A stretch of 64,000 nucleotides of DNA from Microbacterium gallinarum. GTDB taxonomy: Bacteria > Actinomycetota > Actinomycetes > Actinomycetales > Microbacteriaceae. Both the position numbers and the translations under genes were made by a program. The stretch covers positions 275,149-339,148 of the forward strand of contig NZ_JACSPM010000004.1 in assembly GCF_014837165.1 (NCBI RefSeq). The letters are read 5' to 3'. This document shows positions 15,827-24,558 of this stretch, piece after piece (position 1 is the first letter of the stretch; each line of letters starts with the position of its first letter). The notes beneath the pieces were generated by a model that did no database searches, was not told the DNA's origin, and saw only the letters and a program-made list of their open reading frames with translations.

Positions 15827-17041
15827 GTGACACCTGCCGAGCCGCTCAGCGAGCACGCCCCGACCGTCCCGTTCGCATCGCAGGCCGCGGCATCCGGGGC
15901 CCCGCACATAGAGGTTCCCGTCGCCTATGACGGGATCCTCCTCGCAGGCTTCGGGGGTCCCGAGGGGCAGGATGACGTCATCCCGTTCCTGCGCAACGTG
16001 ACGCGGGGCCGGGGCATCCCCGACGAGCGACTGGAAGAGGTCGCCCACCACTACCGGCACTTCGACGGCATCAGCCCCATCAACGCCCAGAACCGCGCGC
16101 TCAAGGCCGCGCTCGAAGCCGAGCTCGCATCCCGCGGCGTCGACCTGCCCGTGTACTGGGGGAATCGCAACTGGGCGCCGTACCTGGAAGAGGCGGTGCA
16201 GGATGCCGCGGCATCCGGTCACTCGAATCTGCTCGCGCTGGCGACCAGCGCCTACTCGTCGTTCTCGAGCTGTCGTCAGTACCGCGAGGACTTCGCACGC
16301 GTCCTCGACGCCACAGGCCTGGCGGAGTCCGTGACGATCGACAAGGTCCGTCAGTTCTTCGACCACCCCGGGTTCGTGCAGCCCTTCATCGACGGTGTGC
16401 GCGACGCCGTCGGCGGCTTCCTGGCCGATGGTCTGCCGCCCGAGTCCGTGCGCGTGCTCTTCTCGACCCACAGCATTCCGACGGCCGATGCCGAGCTCTC
16501 CGGCCCGCGCGAGGGCGACCCGCACCACCGCGAGTGGGGCGAAGGAGGGGCCTACGCCGCGCAGCACCTCGCCGTCGCCGAGGTCGTCATGTCGGCCGTC
16601 GCCGCCGAGATCCCCGCCGCCGCCCGCGTCGGCTGGGAGCTCGTCTACCAGTCGCGCTCCGGCCCGCCCACCCAGCCGTGGCTCGAGCCCGATGTCAACG
16701 ACGTCATCGCCGAGCTCCCGGGAGCGGGCGTGCAGGCGGTCGCGATCGTGCCGCTCGGCTTCATGAGCGATCACATGGAGGTGCTCTGGGACCTCGACAC
16801 CGAGGCGACGGATGCCGCTGCCGAGGCGGGCCTGCGCTCGGTGCGCACGCCGACCCCCGGCGTCGACCCGGCGTTCGTGTCGGGTCTGGTCGACCTCGTC
16901 GAGGAGCGACTGCGGGGCACAGTCGCGGCGGACCGCCCGCACCTCACCGACCTCGGTCCGTGGTTCGACGTCTGCCGCCCTGCCTGCTGCGAGAACGTGC
17001 GCGCCGGATTCAAGCCCGCCGCGGCCGGCGTCGCGCCCTGA
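15827..17041 (+). CDS. cpfC: Coproporphyrin III ferrochelatase (HemH/CpfC), [2Fe-2S] type
   Basis: Inserts Fe2+ into coproporphyrin III in the Gram-positive haem pathway. It is 404 aa from a GTG start. The core begins at YDGILLAGFGGPEGQDDV (about residue 34), with VYWGNRNWAPYLEEA and the catalytic His region LFSTHSIPT. The Cys in SSCRQYREDF and three Cys in DVCRPACCENVR at the C-terminus match the four-Cys [2Fe-2S] arrangement described for actinobacterial ferrochelatases. The first 33 residues are a non-conserved extension, so a start downstream is possible but no better candidate is seen. It is divergent from the arsR-sulP operon. Confidence 0.95.
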   Translation: MTPAEPLSEHAPTVPFASQAAASGAPHIEVPVAYDGILLAGFGGPEGQDDVIPFLRNVTRGRGIPDERLEEVAHHYRHFDGISPINAQNRALKAALEAELASRGVDLPVYWGNRNWAPYLEEAVQDAAASGHSNLLALATSAYSSFSSCRQYREDFARVLDATGLAESVTIDKVRQFFDHPGFVQPFIDGVRDAVGGFLADGLPPESVRVLFSTHSIPTADAELSGPREGDPHHREWGEGGAYAAQHLAVAEVVMSAVAAEIPAAARVGWELVYQSRSGPPTQPWLEPDVNDVIAELPGAGVQAVAIVPLGFMSDHMEVLWDLDTEATDAAAEAGLRSVRTPTPGVDPAFVSGLVDLVEERLRGTVAADRPHLTDLGPWFDVCRPACCENVRAGFKPAAAGVAP

Positions 17042-17082
17042 CGGTCCGCGCAATCTGCGCGAAGCGCCCCCGCGCCGCTCCC

Positions 17083-17088
17083 TAGGAT
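17083..17088 (+). promoter_or_regulatory. -10 element TAGGAT, leaderless rpiB promoter
   Basis: TAGGAT ends 7 nt before the ATG at 17096; the intervening bases (TGACCCC) contain no Shine-Dalgarno sequence. A 5-bp hairpin (GCGCA/TGCGC, 17048-17060) precedes it and may help end the ferrochelatase transcript. Confidence 0.5.
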
Positions 17089-17095
17089 TGACCCC

Positions 17096-17641
17096 ATGCG
17101 CATCCATATCGCGACCGATCACGCCGGCCTCGAGTTCTCCACCCAGCTGCAGCACCACCTGGCGGCGGCCGGCCACGAGGTCGTCGACCATGGGCCGATC
17201 GACTACGACCCGCTCGACGACTACCCGGCGTTCTGCATCCGCGCGGCGCAGGCGGTGGTGCGCGATCAGGCGGCGGGCATCGAGACTCTCGGCGTCGTGT
17301 TCGGCGGCTCCGGCAACGGCGAGCAGATCGCGGCGAACAAGGTCGTGGGCGTCCGCGCCGCGCTCGCCTGGAGCATCGCCACCGCCGAGCTCGCCCGCGA
17401 GCACAACGACGCGAACGTCATCGCGATCGGCGCCCGTCAGCACACCTTCGAGGAGGCGGCCTCGTTCATCGACCGCTTCATCGCCACGCCGTTCTCGGGC
17501 GAGGAGCGCCACGCGCGCCGCATCGCGCAGCTCGCCGCATACGAAGAGGACGGTGCGCTCCAGCCCGACCCTCGCGCGAGCACAGGACAGCCCGACGTGC
17601 TCGCTGCGGACGACAGCTCGTTCGACCCCGAGGCAGGCTGA
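17096..17641 (+). CDS. rpiB: Ribose-5-phosphate isomerase B (mycobacterial-type, Glu catalytic base)
   Basis: Interconverts ribose-5-phosphate and ribulose-5-phosphate in the pentose phosphate pathway. It is 181 aa. The N-terminus MRIHIATDHAGLEF and the loop VVFGGSGNGEQIAANKVVG are diagnostic. As in the M. tuberculosis enzyme, the loop lacks the Cys base of E. coli RpiB and has the Glu of GNGEQ instead. AREHNDANVIAIGARQH is the substrate-phosphate region. The last 25 residues are an acidic extension. It lies 7 bp upstream of the nei-type glycosylase gene, probably co-transcribed from a leaderless promoter. Confidence 0.96.
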   Translation: MRIHIATDHAGLEFSTQLQHHLAAAGHEVVDHGPIDYDPLDDYPAFCIRAAQAVVRDQAAGIETLGVVFGGSGNGEQIAANKVVGVRAALAWSIATAELAREHNDANVIAIGARQHTFEEAASFIDRFIATPFSGEERHARRIAQLAAYEEDGALQPDPRASTGQPDVLAADDSSFDPEAG

Positions 17642-17647
17642 CCGAGC

Positions 17648-18652
17648 GTGCCCGAGGGCCATTCCGTCCATCGCATCGCGCGTCAGTTCGGCCGCAACTT
17701 CGTCGGTCGTGCCGTCGCGGCGTCGAGCCCGCAAGGACGCTTCGCCGAGGGTGCGGCGGTGATCGACGGACGCACGGCCACCGCCGTTCGCGCCGTCGGC
17801 AAGCAGATGTTCCTCGAGTTCGACGACGACCTGACGCTGCGCGTCCATCTCGGCCTCTACGGAGCGTGGGACTTCGCGGGCGAGATCCTCGTCGACCCGA
17901 CCATCGCCTCGGCGAACGGCCGTATGGGGCAGACGAACCAGCGCGGCACCGACCTCGCGGACGACGATCCGATCCTGGACGATGCGGGGGAGAACTCGCT
18001 CACCTCCATCGGGGCGCCCCGGCGCACCCGCGTGCACGTGCGCATGTCGGAGCAGACCACCGGACTGGCCGATGACGGCGATGTCTGGCCGCCGCCGGTG
18101 GTCGGCCAGGTGCGCCTGCGCCTGCTCACGGAATCGACCGCCGCCGACCTGCGGGGGCCGACGGCGTGCGAGCTGCAGACCCCGGATGAAGTGGCCGCGA
18201 CCATCGCGAAGCTGGGCCCCGATCCGCTGGTCGACGACGTGACGGAGGGGGAGGAGCGGTTCACCACGGTGGTGCGGCGCAAGCCCACGTCGATCGGCCT
18301 GCTGCTCATGGATCAGTCCGTCGTGAGCGGCATCGGCAACGTGTACCGCGCCGAGCTGCTCTTCCGGGCGCGGCAGAACCCCCACACCCCCGGCCGCGAC
18401 GTGCCTGAAGAGACGGTGCGCGAACTCTGGCGCGACTGGGTGCGCCTGCTCGCGATCGGCGTCGAGACCGGTCAGATGATGACGATGGACGACCTCGAAC
18501 CCGCCGCCTATCGACGGGCGATGGCGAGCCGCGACGACCGGCACTGGGTGTACCACCGCGCGGGGCTGCCGTGCCGCATCTGCGGCACCGAGATCGTCGT
18601 CGAAGAGGTCGCCACCCGCAAGCTGTACTGGTGCCCGAACTGCCAGCGCTGA
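17648..18652 (+). CDS. Fpg/Nei family DNA glycosylase-AP lyase (Nei2-like)
   Basis: Base-excision repair enzyme removing oxidised bases and cleaving the abasic site. It is 334 aa, GTG start. The mature N-terminus PEGHSVHR gives the catalytic Pro2 and Glu3, and VGKQMFLEF carries the conserved Lys. The H2TH domain has SVVSGIGNVYRAELLF (residues about 219-234). The C-terminal zinc finger is CRIC at 304-307 with CPNC near the end. Residues 85-135 form an insertion (NGRMGQTNQRGTDLADDD...) that makes it longer than E. coli Nei (263 aa), as in actinobacterial Nei2. It lies 7 bp downstream of rpiB. Confidence 0.94.
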   Translation: MPEGHSVHRIARQFGRNFVGRAVAASSPQGRFAEGAAVIDGRTATAVRAVGKQMFLEFDDDLTLRVHLGLYGAWDFAGEILVDPTIASANGRMGQTNQRGTDLADDDPILDDAGENSLTSIGAPRRTRVHVRMSEQTTGLADDGDVWPPPVVGQVRLRLLTESTAADLRGPTACELQTPDEVAATIAKLGPDPLVDDVTEGEERFTTVVRRKPTSIGLLLMDQSVVSGIGNVYRAELLFRARQNPHTPGRDVPEETVRELWRDWVRLLAIGVETGQMMTMDDLEPAAYRRAMASRDDRHWVYHRAGLPCRICGTEIVVEEVATRKLYWCPNCQR

Positions 18653-18660
18653 GCCGACCG

Positions 18661-18666
18661 TAGGCT
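18661..18666 (+). promoter_or_regulatory. -10 element TAGGCT, leaderless promoter of the PaiB-like gene
   Basis: TAGGCT ends 7 nt before the ATG at 18674. A GGAG within GGCTGGAGCCC overlaps it but is too close to the hexamer for a normal leader. Confidence 0.45.
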
Positions 18667-18673
18667 GGAGCCC

Positions 18674-19315
18674 ATGCGTCAGAACCCGAGCTTCGCCATG
18701 ACGGATGTCGGCGAGCTGCGTCGCCTCGTCGAGCTCAACCCGTGGGTCACCCTCGTCAGCCAGACGGATGCAGGCCTCGTCGCTTCGCACTACGCCGTGC
18801 TGCTCGACGAGGGCCGCGACGACCTCACGATCGTGGGTCACGTCGGCCGGCCCGATGACCTGATCCACAGTCTCGGTGAAGGCGAGCTGCTCGTGGTCGT
18901 GCAGGGAGCCCACGGCTACATCTCGCCGGGCTGGTACGCGGACGGACCCAATGTGCCGACGTGGAACTTCGTCTCGGCGCACCTGACCGGTGTGCCGGAG
19001 ATCCTCAGTCCGCAGGAGAACCTCGAGGTGCTCGACCGCCTGGTCGCACGCTTCGAGAGCGGGATGCCGCAGCCCCGCCTCCTGTGGGAGCCGCCGAACG
19101 ACGCGGACTACGTCACCAAACTCGAGCGCGGCACCGTCGGATTCCGCCTCACGCCGACCCGTGTCGTCGCCAAGCGCAAGCTCAGCCAGAACCGTCCCGA
19201 CGAAGTGGTCGAGACGATCATCGCCGAACTCGAGGCGGGCGCAGGGCCCTACGCCGACCCGCGCCTCGCCGGTGAGATGCGGCGCGACCTCGACACCCGG
19301 AAGGCCGCCCGATGA
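18674..19315 (+). CDS. FMN-binding PaiB-like protein
   Basis: Flavin-binding split-barrel protein of 213 aa. B. subtilis PaiB is described as a negative regulator of sporulation and protease genes, but most homologues have no shown DNA binding. Diagnostic segments are VASHYAVLLDEG, VGHVGRPDDLIHSL, GYISPGWYADGPNVPTWNFV and LERGTVGFRLTPTRVVAKRK. There is no helix-turn-helix. It overlaps the downstream amidohydrolase by 4 nt (ATGA), so the two are translated together. The pairing may reflect a small-molecule detoxification step, which is only inference. Confidence 0.92.
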   Translation: MRQNPSFAMTDVGELRRLVELNPWVTLVSQTDAGLVASHYAVLLDEGRDDLTIVGHVGRPDDLIHSLGEGELLVVVQGAHGYISPGWYADGPNVPTWNFVSAHLTGVPEILSPQENLEVLDRLVARFESGMPQPRLLWEPPNDADYVTKLERGTVGFRLTPTRVVAKRKLSQNRPDEVVETIIAELEAGAGPYADPRLAGEMRRDLDTRKAAR

Positions 19316-20817
19316 CCGCTCGGCGCGGCGACAGCCCGGACGTCCTCGCGAACGTCCGCCTGAGCGGTGCCGAGCGCACCGACCCCTTCCTCGACGAGCC
19401 GGTCGATGTGCACCTCGCCGACGGGTTCGTCGTCGACATCGCGCCCGCGGGCGCGCTGGCCCGGGACGGCAACGTGCTCGACGCCCGCGGGGCGTGGCTG
19501 ATCCCCGGGCTGTGGGACCACCACGTGCATGTCGTGCAGTGGGCGCTGGCCGCGCAGCGAGAGCCCCTCGGCGGAGCGACCTCGGCTGCTCACGCAGCCG
19601 CGATCATGGGCGCCGCGGCCGCACTGCCCGACGGCCGACGCGTCGGCACGGGGTTCCGTGACGCGCTGTGGGGCGACCTTCCCACGCTCCAGACGCTCGA
19701 CGCCGCGACCGGCGAGGTGCCGACCTACCTGATCAATGCCGACGTCCACAGCGTGTGGCTCAACACGGCGGCGCTGCGGCGCGAGGGCTTCGAGCCGGAC
19801 GGCACCGGCATCCTGCGCGAGGACCCGGCGTTCGAGATCTCGCGACGCCTCAATGCCGTGCCGGCGCACGTCGCGGACCCGCTGGTCGAGAAGATGGCCC
19901 GGGATGCCGCCGCCCGCGGCGTCGTCGGACTGGTCGACCTCGACATGGCGTGGAACGAGGAGGCCTGGACACGCCGGATCGCCCGGGGTTTCGACACGCT
20001 GCGCGTGGAGTTCGGGATCTACCCGGAGTTCCTCGACCGCGCCGTCGCCGAGGGACTGCAGACGGGCGATGCGGCGCGGGGCGCGGCATCCGATCTCGCC
20101 CGTGTCGGACCGCTCAAGGTGATCACCGACGGCTCCCTCGGAACCCGCACGGCGGCGACCTCGCACGCCTACCCGGGAGACCCGCACAACCATGGGATGC
20201 TCACGGTCGACAGCGCGACGCTCGTCGACCTCATGACCCGCGCGACCGGAGCCGGGATCGCCTCGGCGATCCACGCGATCGGCGACGTCGCGAACTCGGC
20301 GGCCCTCGACGCGTTCGCGGCGACCGGCGCCTGGGGCACGATCGAGCACGCGCAGCTGGTCGCGCACGCCGACATCCCGCGGTTCGCCCGGCTGGGCGTC
20401 GGAGTGAGCGTCCAGCCCGAGCACGCGATCGACGATCGCGACCTCACCGACACGATCTGGGCCGACCAGACGGCGCAGCCCTATCCGCTGCGGTCGCTCG
20501 CCGATTCCGGCGCGAACCTGCTCTTCGGATCGGACGCGCCCGTGTCGCCGCTCGACCCGTGGGCGGCCATGGCGGCGGCGGTCTTCCGCACGCGAGACGG
20601 TCGCGAGCCGTGGCAGGCTGCGCAGCGCGTGCCGGCCGAGGTCGCCCTCGGCGCGTCCACCCACGGCGGCTCGGCCGCCCCCGCCCGGATCGAGCCGGGC
20701 GCGCGCGCCGACCTCGCCGTGTGCGCGCACGACCCGCTCGGGGCGGACCACGAGCAGCTGCGCGACATGGCGGTCGTCGCCACCCTCCTCGGCGGACGGC
20801 TGACCCACCTCGCGTAG
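19312..20817 (+). CDS. Amidohydrolase family protein (YtcJ-like)
   Basis: Metal-dependent hydrolase of 501 aa; the substrate is unknown. The N-terminal composite beta domain precedes the first metal motif WLIPGLWDHHVHV (HxH, about residue 68). TDGSLGTRTAA (about 270), the His-bearing segments AIHAIGDVANSAAL and GTIEHAQLV, and the catalytic Asp in LLFGSDAPVSPLDPW (about 404) complete the site. The C-terminal segment RIEPGARADLAVCAHDPL returns to the beta domain. No signal peptide is seen, so it is cytosolic. It is coupled to the PaiB-like gene. A GGGGG-acag-CCCCC hairpin just after the stop may terminate the transcript. Confidence 0.92.
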   Translation: MTARRGDSPDVLANVRLSGAERTDPFLDEPVDVHLADGFVVDIAPAGALARDGNVLDARGAWLIPGLWDHHVHVVQWALAAQREPLGGATSAAHAAAIMGAAAALPDGRRVGTGFRDALWGDLPTLQTLDAATGEVPTYLINADVHSVWLNTAALRREGFEPDGTGILREDPAFEISRRLNAVPAHVADPLVEKMARDAAARGVVGLVDLDMAWNEEAWTRRIARGFDTLRVEFGIYPEFLDRAVAEGLQTGDAARGAASDLARVGPLKVITDGSLGTRTAATSHAYPGDPHNHGMLTVDSATLVDLMTRATGAGIASAIHAIGDVANSAALDAFAATGAWGTIEHAQLVAHADIPRFARLGVGVSVQPEHAIDDRDLTDTIWADQTAQPYPLRSLADSGANLLFGSDAPVSPLDPWAAMAAAVFRTRDGREPWQAAQRVPAEVALGASTHGGSAAPARIEPGARADLAVCAHDPLGADHEQLRDMAVVATLLGGRLTHLA

Positions 20818-20909
20818 GCGGCCCGCCCTCGGATCCGGGGGACAGCCCCCGTCGCGGTCCGGGAGGGGGTCGGATGCCGCCATCCGCGCGCTCTGGCGAG
20901 GCTGGAGGC

Positions 20910-22487
20910 ATGGTTTCCGCTCCGCCCTCGCCGCCCCCTCCGCCGCCGCCCCCCGCGCCCTCGACCGCCGTTCCGCAGCGCCGCCGGCGGCGGCTGCTGG
21001 CGATCCTCGTCGCCGTTCCGCTCGCGGCCGTGATCGTGATGATCGCCGCCGGTGCGATCTGGTTCGGCGCGAACAGCGCGCGCGCCACGCCGCCCGCGGC
21101 GGGCGAGCTCACGTTCGACCGCCCGCTGCACATCCCCGACCTCGCGCCGTCGACGATCGAGGACGGCGTGCGGGTCTTCGAGCTCGACGCCGCCGAGGGA
21201 CGCACCTCGTTCCTCCCGGGGAGCGAGACGCCCACGCTGGGCTACAACGGGTCGTATCTCGGACCGACACTCGTCGCGTCGCGCGGCGAAGACGTGCGGG
21301 TGGAGGTCACGAACGGCCTCGCCGAGAGCACGACCGTCCACTGGCACGGCATGCATCTCCCCGCCGCGATGGACGGCGGGCCGCACACGCCGATCGCTGC
21401 CGGGGCGACCTGGCAGCCGGAGTGGACCGTCGACCAGCCCGCCGCCTCCCTCTGGTACCACCCGCACCTCCACGGGCGCACTCGCGAGCAGGTCGATGCC
21501 GGCCTCGCGGGGATGTTCCTCATCAAGGATGAGGAGGAGGCGGCCCTGCCGCTGCCGCGCGAGTACGGCGTGGACGACATCCCGGTCATCGTGCAGGATC
21601 GGTCCTTCAGCGCCGACGGCGCCTTCTCCGGAAGCATCGGCATGCAGTTCGACGGCGTGCTCGGCGACACGATCCTCGTGAACGGCACCGTCGCGCCGTA
21701 CCTCGACGTGACGACAGAGCACGTGCGCCTGCGCCTGCTGAACGGGTCCAGTGCGCGCATGTACGACTTCACGTTCGCGGACGGTCGCGAGTTCGCCCTC
21801 ATCGGCACCGACGGCGGCCTCCTCGAGGCACCCGCCGTCTCGACGAGCGTGCCGCTGTCACCGGGGGAGCGCGCCGAGATCGTGGTGGCGGTGTCGCCCG
21901 GCGAGCGCGTCGTCCTGCAATCGCAGGCGCCCGACCCCGCTCTTCACGCCGGCGATGCGTCGTTCGACGTCCTCGAGCTGCGGGCTGCGGCATCCCTCAC
22001 GCCGTCTCCTGGGCTGCCGGCGACGCTGGCCGATCTTCCGGAGGCGGACGAGTCGGATGCCGCAGCCCGCCGCGCCTTCGAGATGTCGGGGCACAGCATC
22101 AACGACCGCCAGATGGACCTCGGTCGTGCGGACGTCGTCGCCACTGTCGACACGAGCGAGGTGTGGACGGTGCGCAACAGCAACCCGCTGCCGCACTCGT
22201 TCCACGTGCACGACACGCAGTTCCGGGTGCTGGACGTGGACGGCGAGGCGCCGCCTGCGCGGCTGTCGGGCTGGAAGGACACGATCGCTCTCGAGCAGGG
22301 CCGCGAGTACCGCCTGCTCGTGCGGTTCGAGGACTACGCCGACCCGACCACTCCGTACATGTATCACTGCCACCTGCTGTGGCACGAGGACCAGGGCATG
22401 ATGGGACAGTTCCTGGTCGTCGAACCGGGCCACGAGCCCGACCTGCGACGTCCCGAGGGAGATTCCGATGACCACGATGACCACTGA
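20910..22487 (+). CDS. Membrane-anchored multicopper oxidase
   Basis: Extracytoplasmic laccase/CueO-type oxidase of 525 aa that would couple substrate or Cu(I) oxidation to O2 reduction. The N-terminus is a Pro-rich cytosolic stretch (PPSPPPPPPPPAP), an Arg patch and one hydrophobic segment at about 31-50, giving a signal anchor rather than a lipoprotein. All four copper motifs are present: HWHG (about 144), HPHLHG (about 184), HSFHVH (about 429) and HCHLLWHEDQGMM (about 486). The tail ends in DSDDHDDH, a potential extra metal ligand. The ATG is preceded by GGAGG. The last 20 nt overlap the sensor kinase gene, so oxidase and two-component system form one operon. Confidence 0.95.
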   Translation: MVSAPPSPPPPPPPPAPSTAVPQRRRRRLLAILVAVPLAAVIVMIAAGAIWFGANSARATPPAAGELTFDRPLHIPDLAPSTIEDGVRVFELDAAEGRTSFLPGSETPTLGYNGSYLGPTLVASRGEDVRVEVTNGLAESTTVHWHGMHLPAAMDGGPHTPIAAGATWQPEWTVDQPAASLWYHPHLHGRTREQVDAGLAGMFLIKDEEEAALPLPREYGVDDIPVIVQDRSFSADGAFSGSIGMQFDGVLGDTILVNGTVAPYLDVTTEHVRLRLLNGSSARMYDFTFADGREFALIGTDGGLLEAPAVSTSVPLSPGERAEIVVAVSPGERVVLQSQAPDPALHAGDASFDVLELRAAASLTPSPGLPATLADLPEADESDAAARRAFEMSGHSINDRQMDLGRADVVATVDTSEVWTVRNSNPLPHSFHVHDTQFRVLDVDGEAPPARLSGWKDTIALEQGREYRLLVRFEDYADPTTPYMYHCHLLWHEDQGMMGQFLVVEPGHEPDLRRPEGDSDDHDDH

Positions 22488-23856
22488 CGGAGTCACCGCT
22501 GCCTCCGGCGCGACGAGGGAGGGCTTCTGGGCGGACTACGGTCGCGCCTGGACCCGCACACCCGGCAGCGCCATCTACCTGCTGACCGTCTTCGTGCTGG
22601 CGATGGTCTCGGTCAGCCTGCTCGCGTCGCTCTTCTGGACCGGGGTCGGGCTGCTCGTCGTCATCGTCGGGCTGCCGATCGTCGTGGGCACGCTGTACGT
22701 CGCCCGCGGGTTCGGCCTTGCCGATCGAGGGCTCCTGCGGCTCACCGGCTTGCCCCCGATCGCCGAGCCGGAGTGGAACCGCGACAAGCCGGGCACCGGT
22801 GGATTCTGGATGACGCTCACGCGGCCGATCCGCAACGCCCACTACTGGCTGTACCTCGTGCACGGCATGATCGTGAACCCGGTGATCAGCACGATCTCCT
22901 TCGTGCTGACGACGGTCTGGCTCAGCGTCGGGCTCGGCGGCCTCACCTACTGGATCTGGGGCGGGTTCATCCCGCGCGACAACGGCGGCGACTGGGGCCG
23001 TTACGTCGCCGACGCGCTGCCGTGGATGTTCGGCGGTTGGTCGGCATGGGCTGTCGAGGTCACGCTGTACCTGATCGCCGGCATCGTCTTCACGTTCACG
23101 ATGCCCTGGGTGCTCGGCGGCCTCGCCCGCGGTCACCACGCCGTGGCGCAGGGCATGCTCGGTCGCTGGCGGTCGGACGATCTCGCCGCCGAGGTGCGCG
23201 CCGAGGCCGCGGCCCGCGGCGCCGCCGTGCACGCCGAGGACGTCGCCCTGCGCCGCCTCGAACGCGACATCCACGACGGACCCCAGCAGCGCCTGGTGCG
23301 CCTGCAGCTGGATCTCGCGGCCCTCGAGCGTCGTGCCGAATCGGGCGATGCGGATGCCGCGGCCGAGCTCGCGCGCGAGGCGCGCGGTCACGCGAAGGCG
23401 GCCCTCGACGAGCTGCGCGCCCTCTCGAGCGGGGTGGCTCCGCCGCTGCTGCAGGACCGCGGGCTCGCCGCCGCGCTTTCCGCTGTGGCCGCCACCACCC
23501 CTCTCGTGGTGCACACCGACATCGATCCGGCCATCGACGTCGTCACGAGCCCCGAGGTCGCCCGCACGGTCTACTTCGTCGTGGCCGAGCTGTTCACGAA
23601 CGTCGTCAAGCACTCCGGCGCGAGTGCCGTGACCCTCAAGGCGGCGCTGCGCTCGTCGGTGTCGGGTGCGCCGTCGATGCTCGACGTCTGGGTGGTCGAC
23701 AACGGCCGCGGCGGCGCGTCGTACGTGGCGGGCCACGGGCTGGAGGGTCTGCGCGAGCGGGTCGCGGGCCTCCGCGGCATGCTCGTCGTCGACAGCCCGG
23801 CGGGCGGCCCGACTTCCATCGGCGCGCACGTGCCGCTGACTCCCGTCGCATCGTGA
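22468..23856 (+). CDS. Sensor histidine kinase with N-terminal membrane sensor domain
   Basis: Kinase of 462 aa. Residues about 30-225 hold four hydrophobic segments in two pairs with an extracytoplasmic-looking loop (WGGFIPRDNGGDWGRY), the arrangement of the actinobacterial 'putative sensor' domain. The HisKA_3 helix RRLERDIHDGPQQRLVRLQL carries the phosphoacceptor His near residue 266. The ATPase domain has ELFTNVVKHSGAS (N box), VVDNGRGG and GHGLEGLRERV. The start lies inside the oxidase gene, overlapping it by 20 nt, so translation is probably coupled. It likely senses envelope or metal state connected with the oxidase, but no metal-binding motif is visible in the loops. Confidence 0.93.
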   Translation: MTTMTTDGVTAASGATREGFWADYGRAWTRTPGSAIYLLTVFVLAMVSVSLLASLFWTGVGLLVVIVGLPIVVGTLYVARGFGLADRGLLRLTGLPPIAEPEWNRDKPGTGGFWMTLTRPIRNAHYWLYLVHGMIVNPVISTISFVLTTVWLSVGLGGLTYWIWGGFIPRDNGGDWGRYVADALPWMFGGWSAWAVEVTLYLIAGIVFTFTMPWVLGGLARGHHAVAQGMLGRWRSDDLAAEVRAEAAARGAAVHAEDVALRRLERDIHDGPQQRLVRLQLDLAALERRAESGDADAAAELAREARGHAKAALDELRALSSGVAPPLLQDRGLAAALSAVAATTPLVVHTDIDPAIDVVTSPEVARTVYFVVAELFTNVVKHSGASAVTLKAALRSSVSGAPSMLDVWVVDNGRGGASYVAGHGLEGLRERVAGLRGMLVVDSPAGGPTSIGAHVPLTPVAS

Positions 23857-23864
23857 GCGCTCCC

Positions 23865-23870
23865 TATGCT
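23865..23870 (+). promoter_or_regulatory. -10 element TATGCT upstream of response regulator
   Basis: TATGCT ends 6 nt before the ATG at 23877, with GAGGGC between. It could give the regulator its own leaderless transcript inside the operon. Confidence 0.4.
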
Positions 23871-23876
23871 GAGGGC

Positions 23877-24545
23877 ATGGCATCAGGCAGTGAGAGCAGG
23901 CCGGTGCGCGTCGTCCTCATCGAGGACTCGGTCCTGCTGCGCGAGGGGCTGGTGCGACTCTTCGACGAGGCCGGCTACGTCACCGCCGGTGCATGGGGCG
24001 ATGCCGACGACATCGTCCCGCGGGTGCGCGATGCCGACGCGGATGTCGCGATCCTCGACGTGCGGCTGCCTCCGGCGTTCCGCGACGAGGGCATCCGTGC
24101 CGCGCTGACGCTGCGCGCGGCTCTGCCGCAGGTCGGCATCCTCGTGCTCAGCCAGTACGTCGAGGGCGTGTACGCACGCGAGCTGCTCGCGGGCGGCGAC
24201 GGGGGAGTCGGCTACCTGCTGAAGGACAGGGTGACGTCGCTCGAGGAGTTCACCGACGCCGTGCGCCGGGTGCGCGAGCGCGGCACCGTGCTCGACCCGC
24301 TCGTCGTGCAGGGCCTGATCGCGGCACGACCCGACCCGCTGGGCACGCTCACCCCTCGCGAGCGGGACGTGCTCACACTGATGGCGGAGGGACGCAGCAA
24401 CGCGAGCATCGCGGAGCGGCTCTTCATCGGAGTGGGGGCCGTCGAGAAGAACATCAGCGCGATCTTCGCCAAGCTCGGGCTCGAGGAGTCCGGCACCGAG
24501 CATCGACGCGTGCTCGCCGTGCTCGCGTTCCTGCAGCGGCCCTAG
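23877..24545 (+). CDS. Response regulator, NarL/LuxR family, partner of the oxidase-linked kinase
   Basis: DNA-binding regulator of 222 aa. The REC domain has the acidic pair in VLIEDSVLLREGL, phospho-acceptor Asp in VAILDVRLPP and Lys in YLLKDRV. The LuxR helix-turn-helix is LTPRERDVLTLMAEGRSNAS followed by GVGAVEKNISAIFAKLGL. In this subgroup the switch loop contains an extra insertion (RLPPAFRDEGI), as in many actinobacterial regulators paired with 'putative sensor' kinases. It starts 20 bp after the kinase stop. The ATG at 23866 is in another frame and gives no homologous product. The transcript ends at the strong hairpin 24559-24598. Confidence 0.94.
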   Translation: MASGSESRPVRVVLIEDSVLLREGLVRLFDEAGYVTAGAWGDADDIVPRVRDADADVAILDVRLPPAFRDEGIRAALTLRAALPQVGILVLSQYVEGVYARELLAGGDGGVGYLLKDRVTSLEEFTDAVRRVRERGTVLDPLVVQGLIAARPDPLGTLTPRERDVLTLMAEGRSNASIAERLFIGVGAVEKNISAIFAKLGLEESGTEHRRVLAVLAFLQRP

Positions 24546-24558
24546 CCCCGGCGAGACG

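Noticed and set aside
15725..18982. 1085-codon open frame on the minus strand
   Set aside because: Runs antisense through ferrochelatase, rpiB and the nei-type gene; high GC lowers stop frequency. No domains are visible.
19668..20909. Long N-terminal extension of the multicopper oxidase frame
   Set aside because: It lies in the wrong frame of the amidohydrolase gene; the oxidase has a GGAGG-preceded ATG at 20910 followed by a signal anchor.
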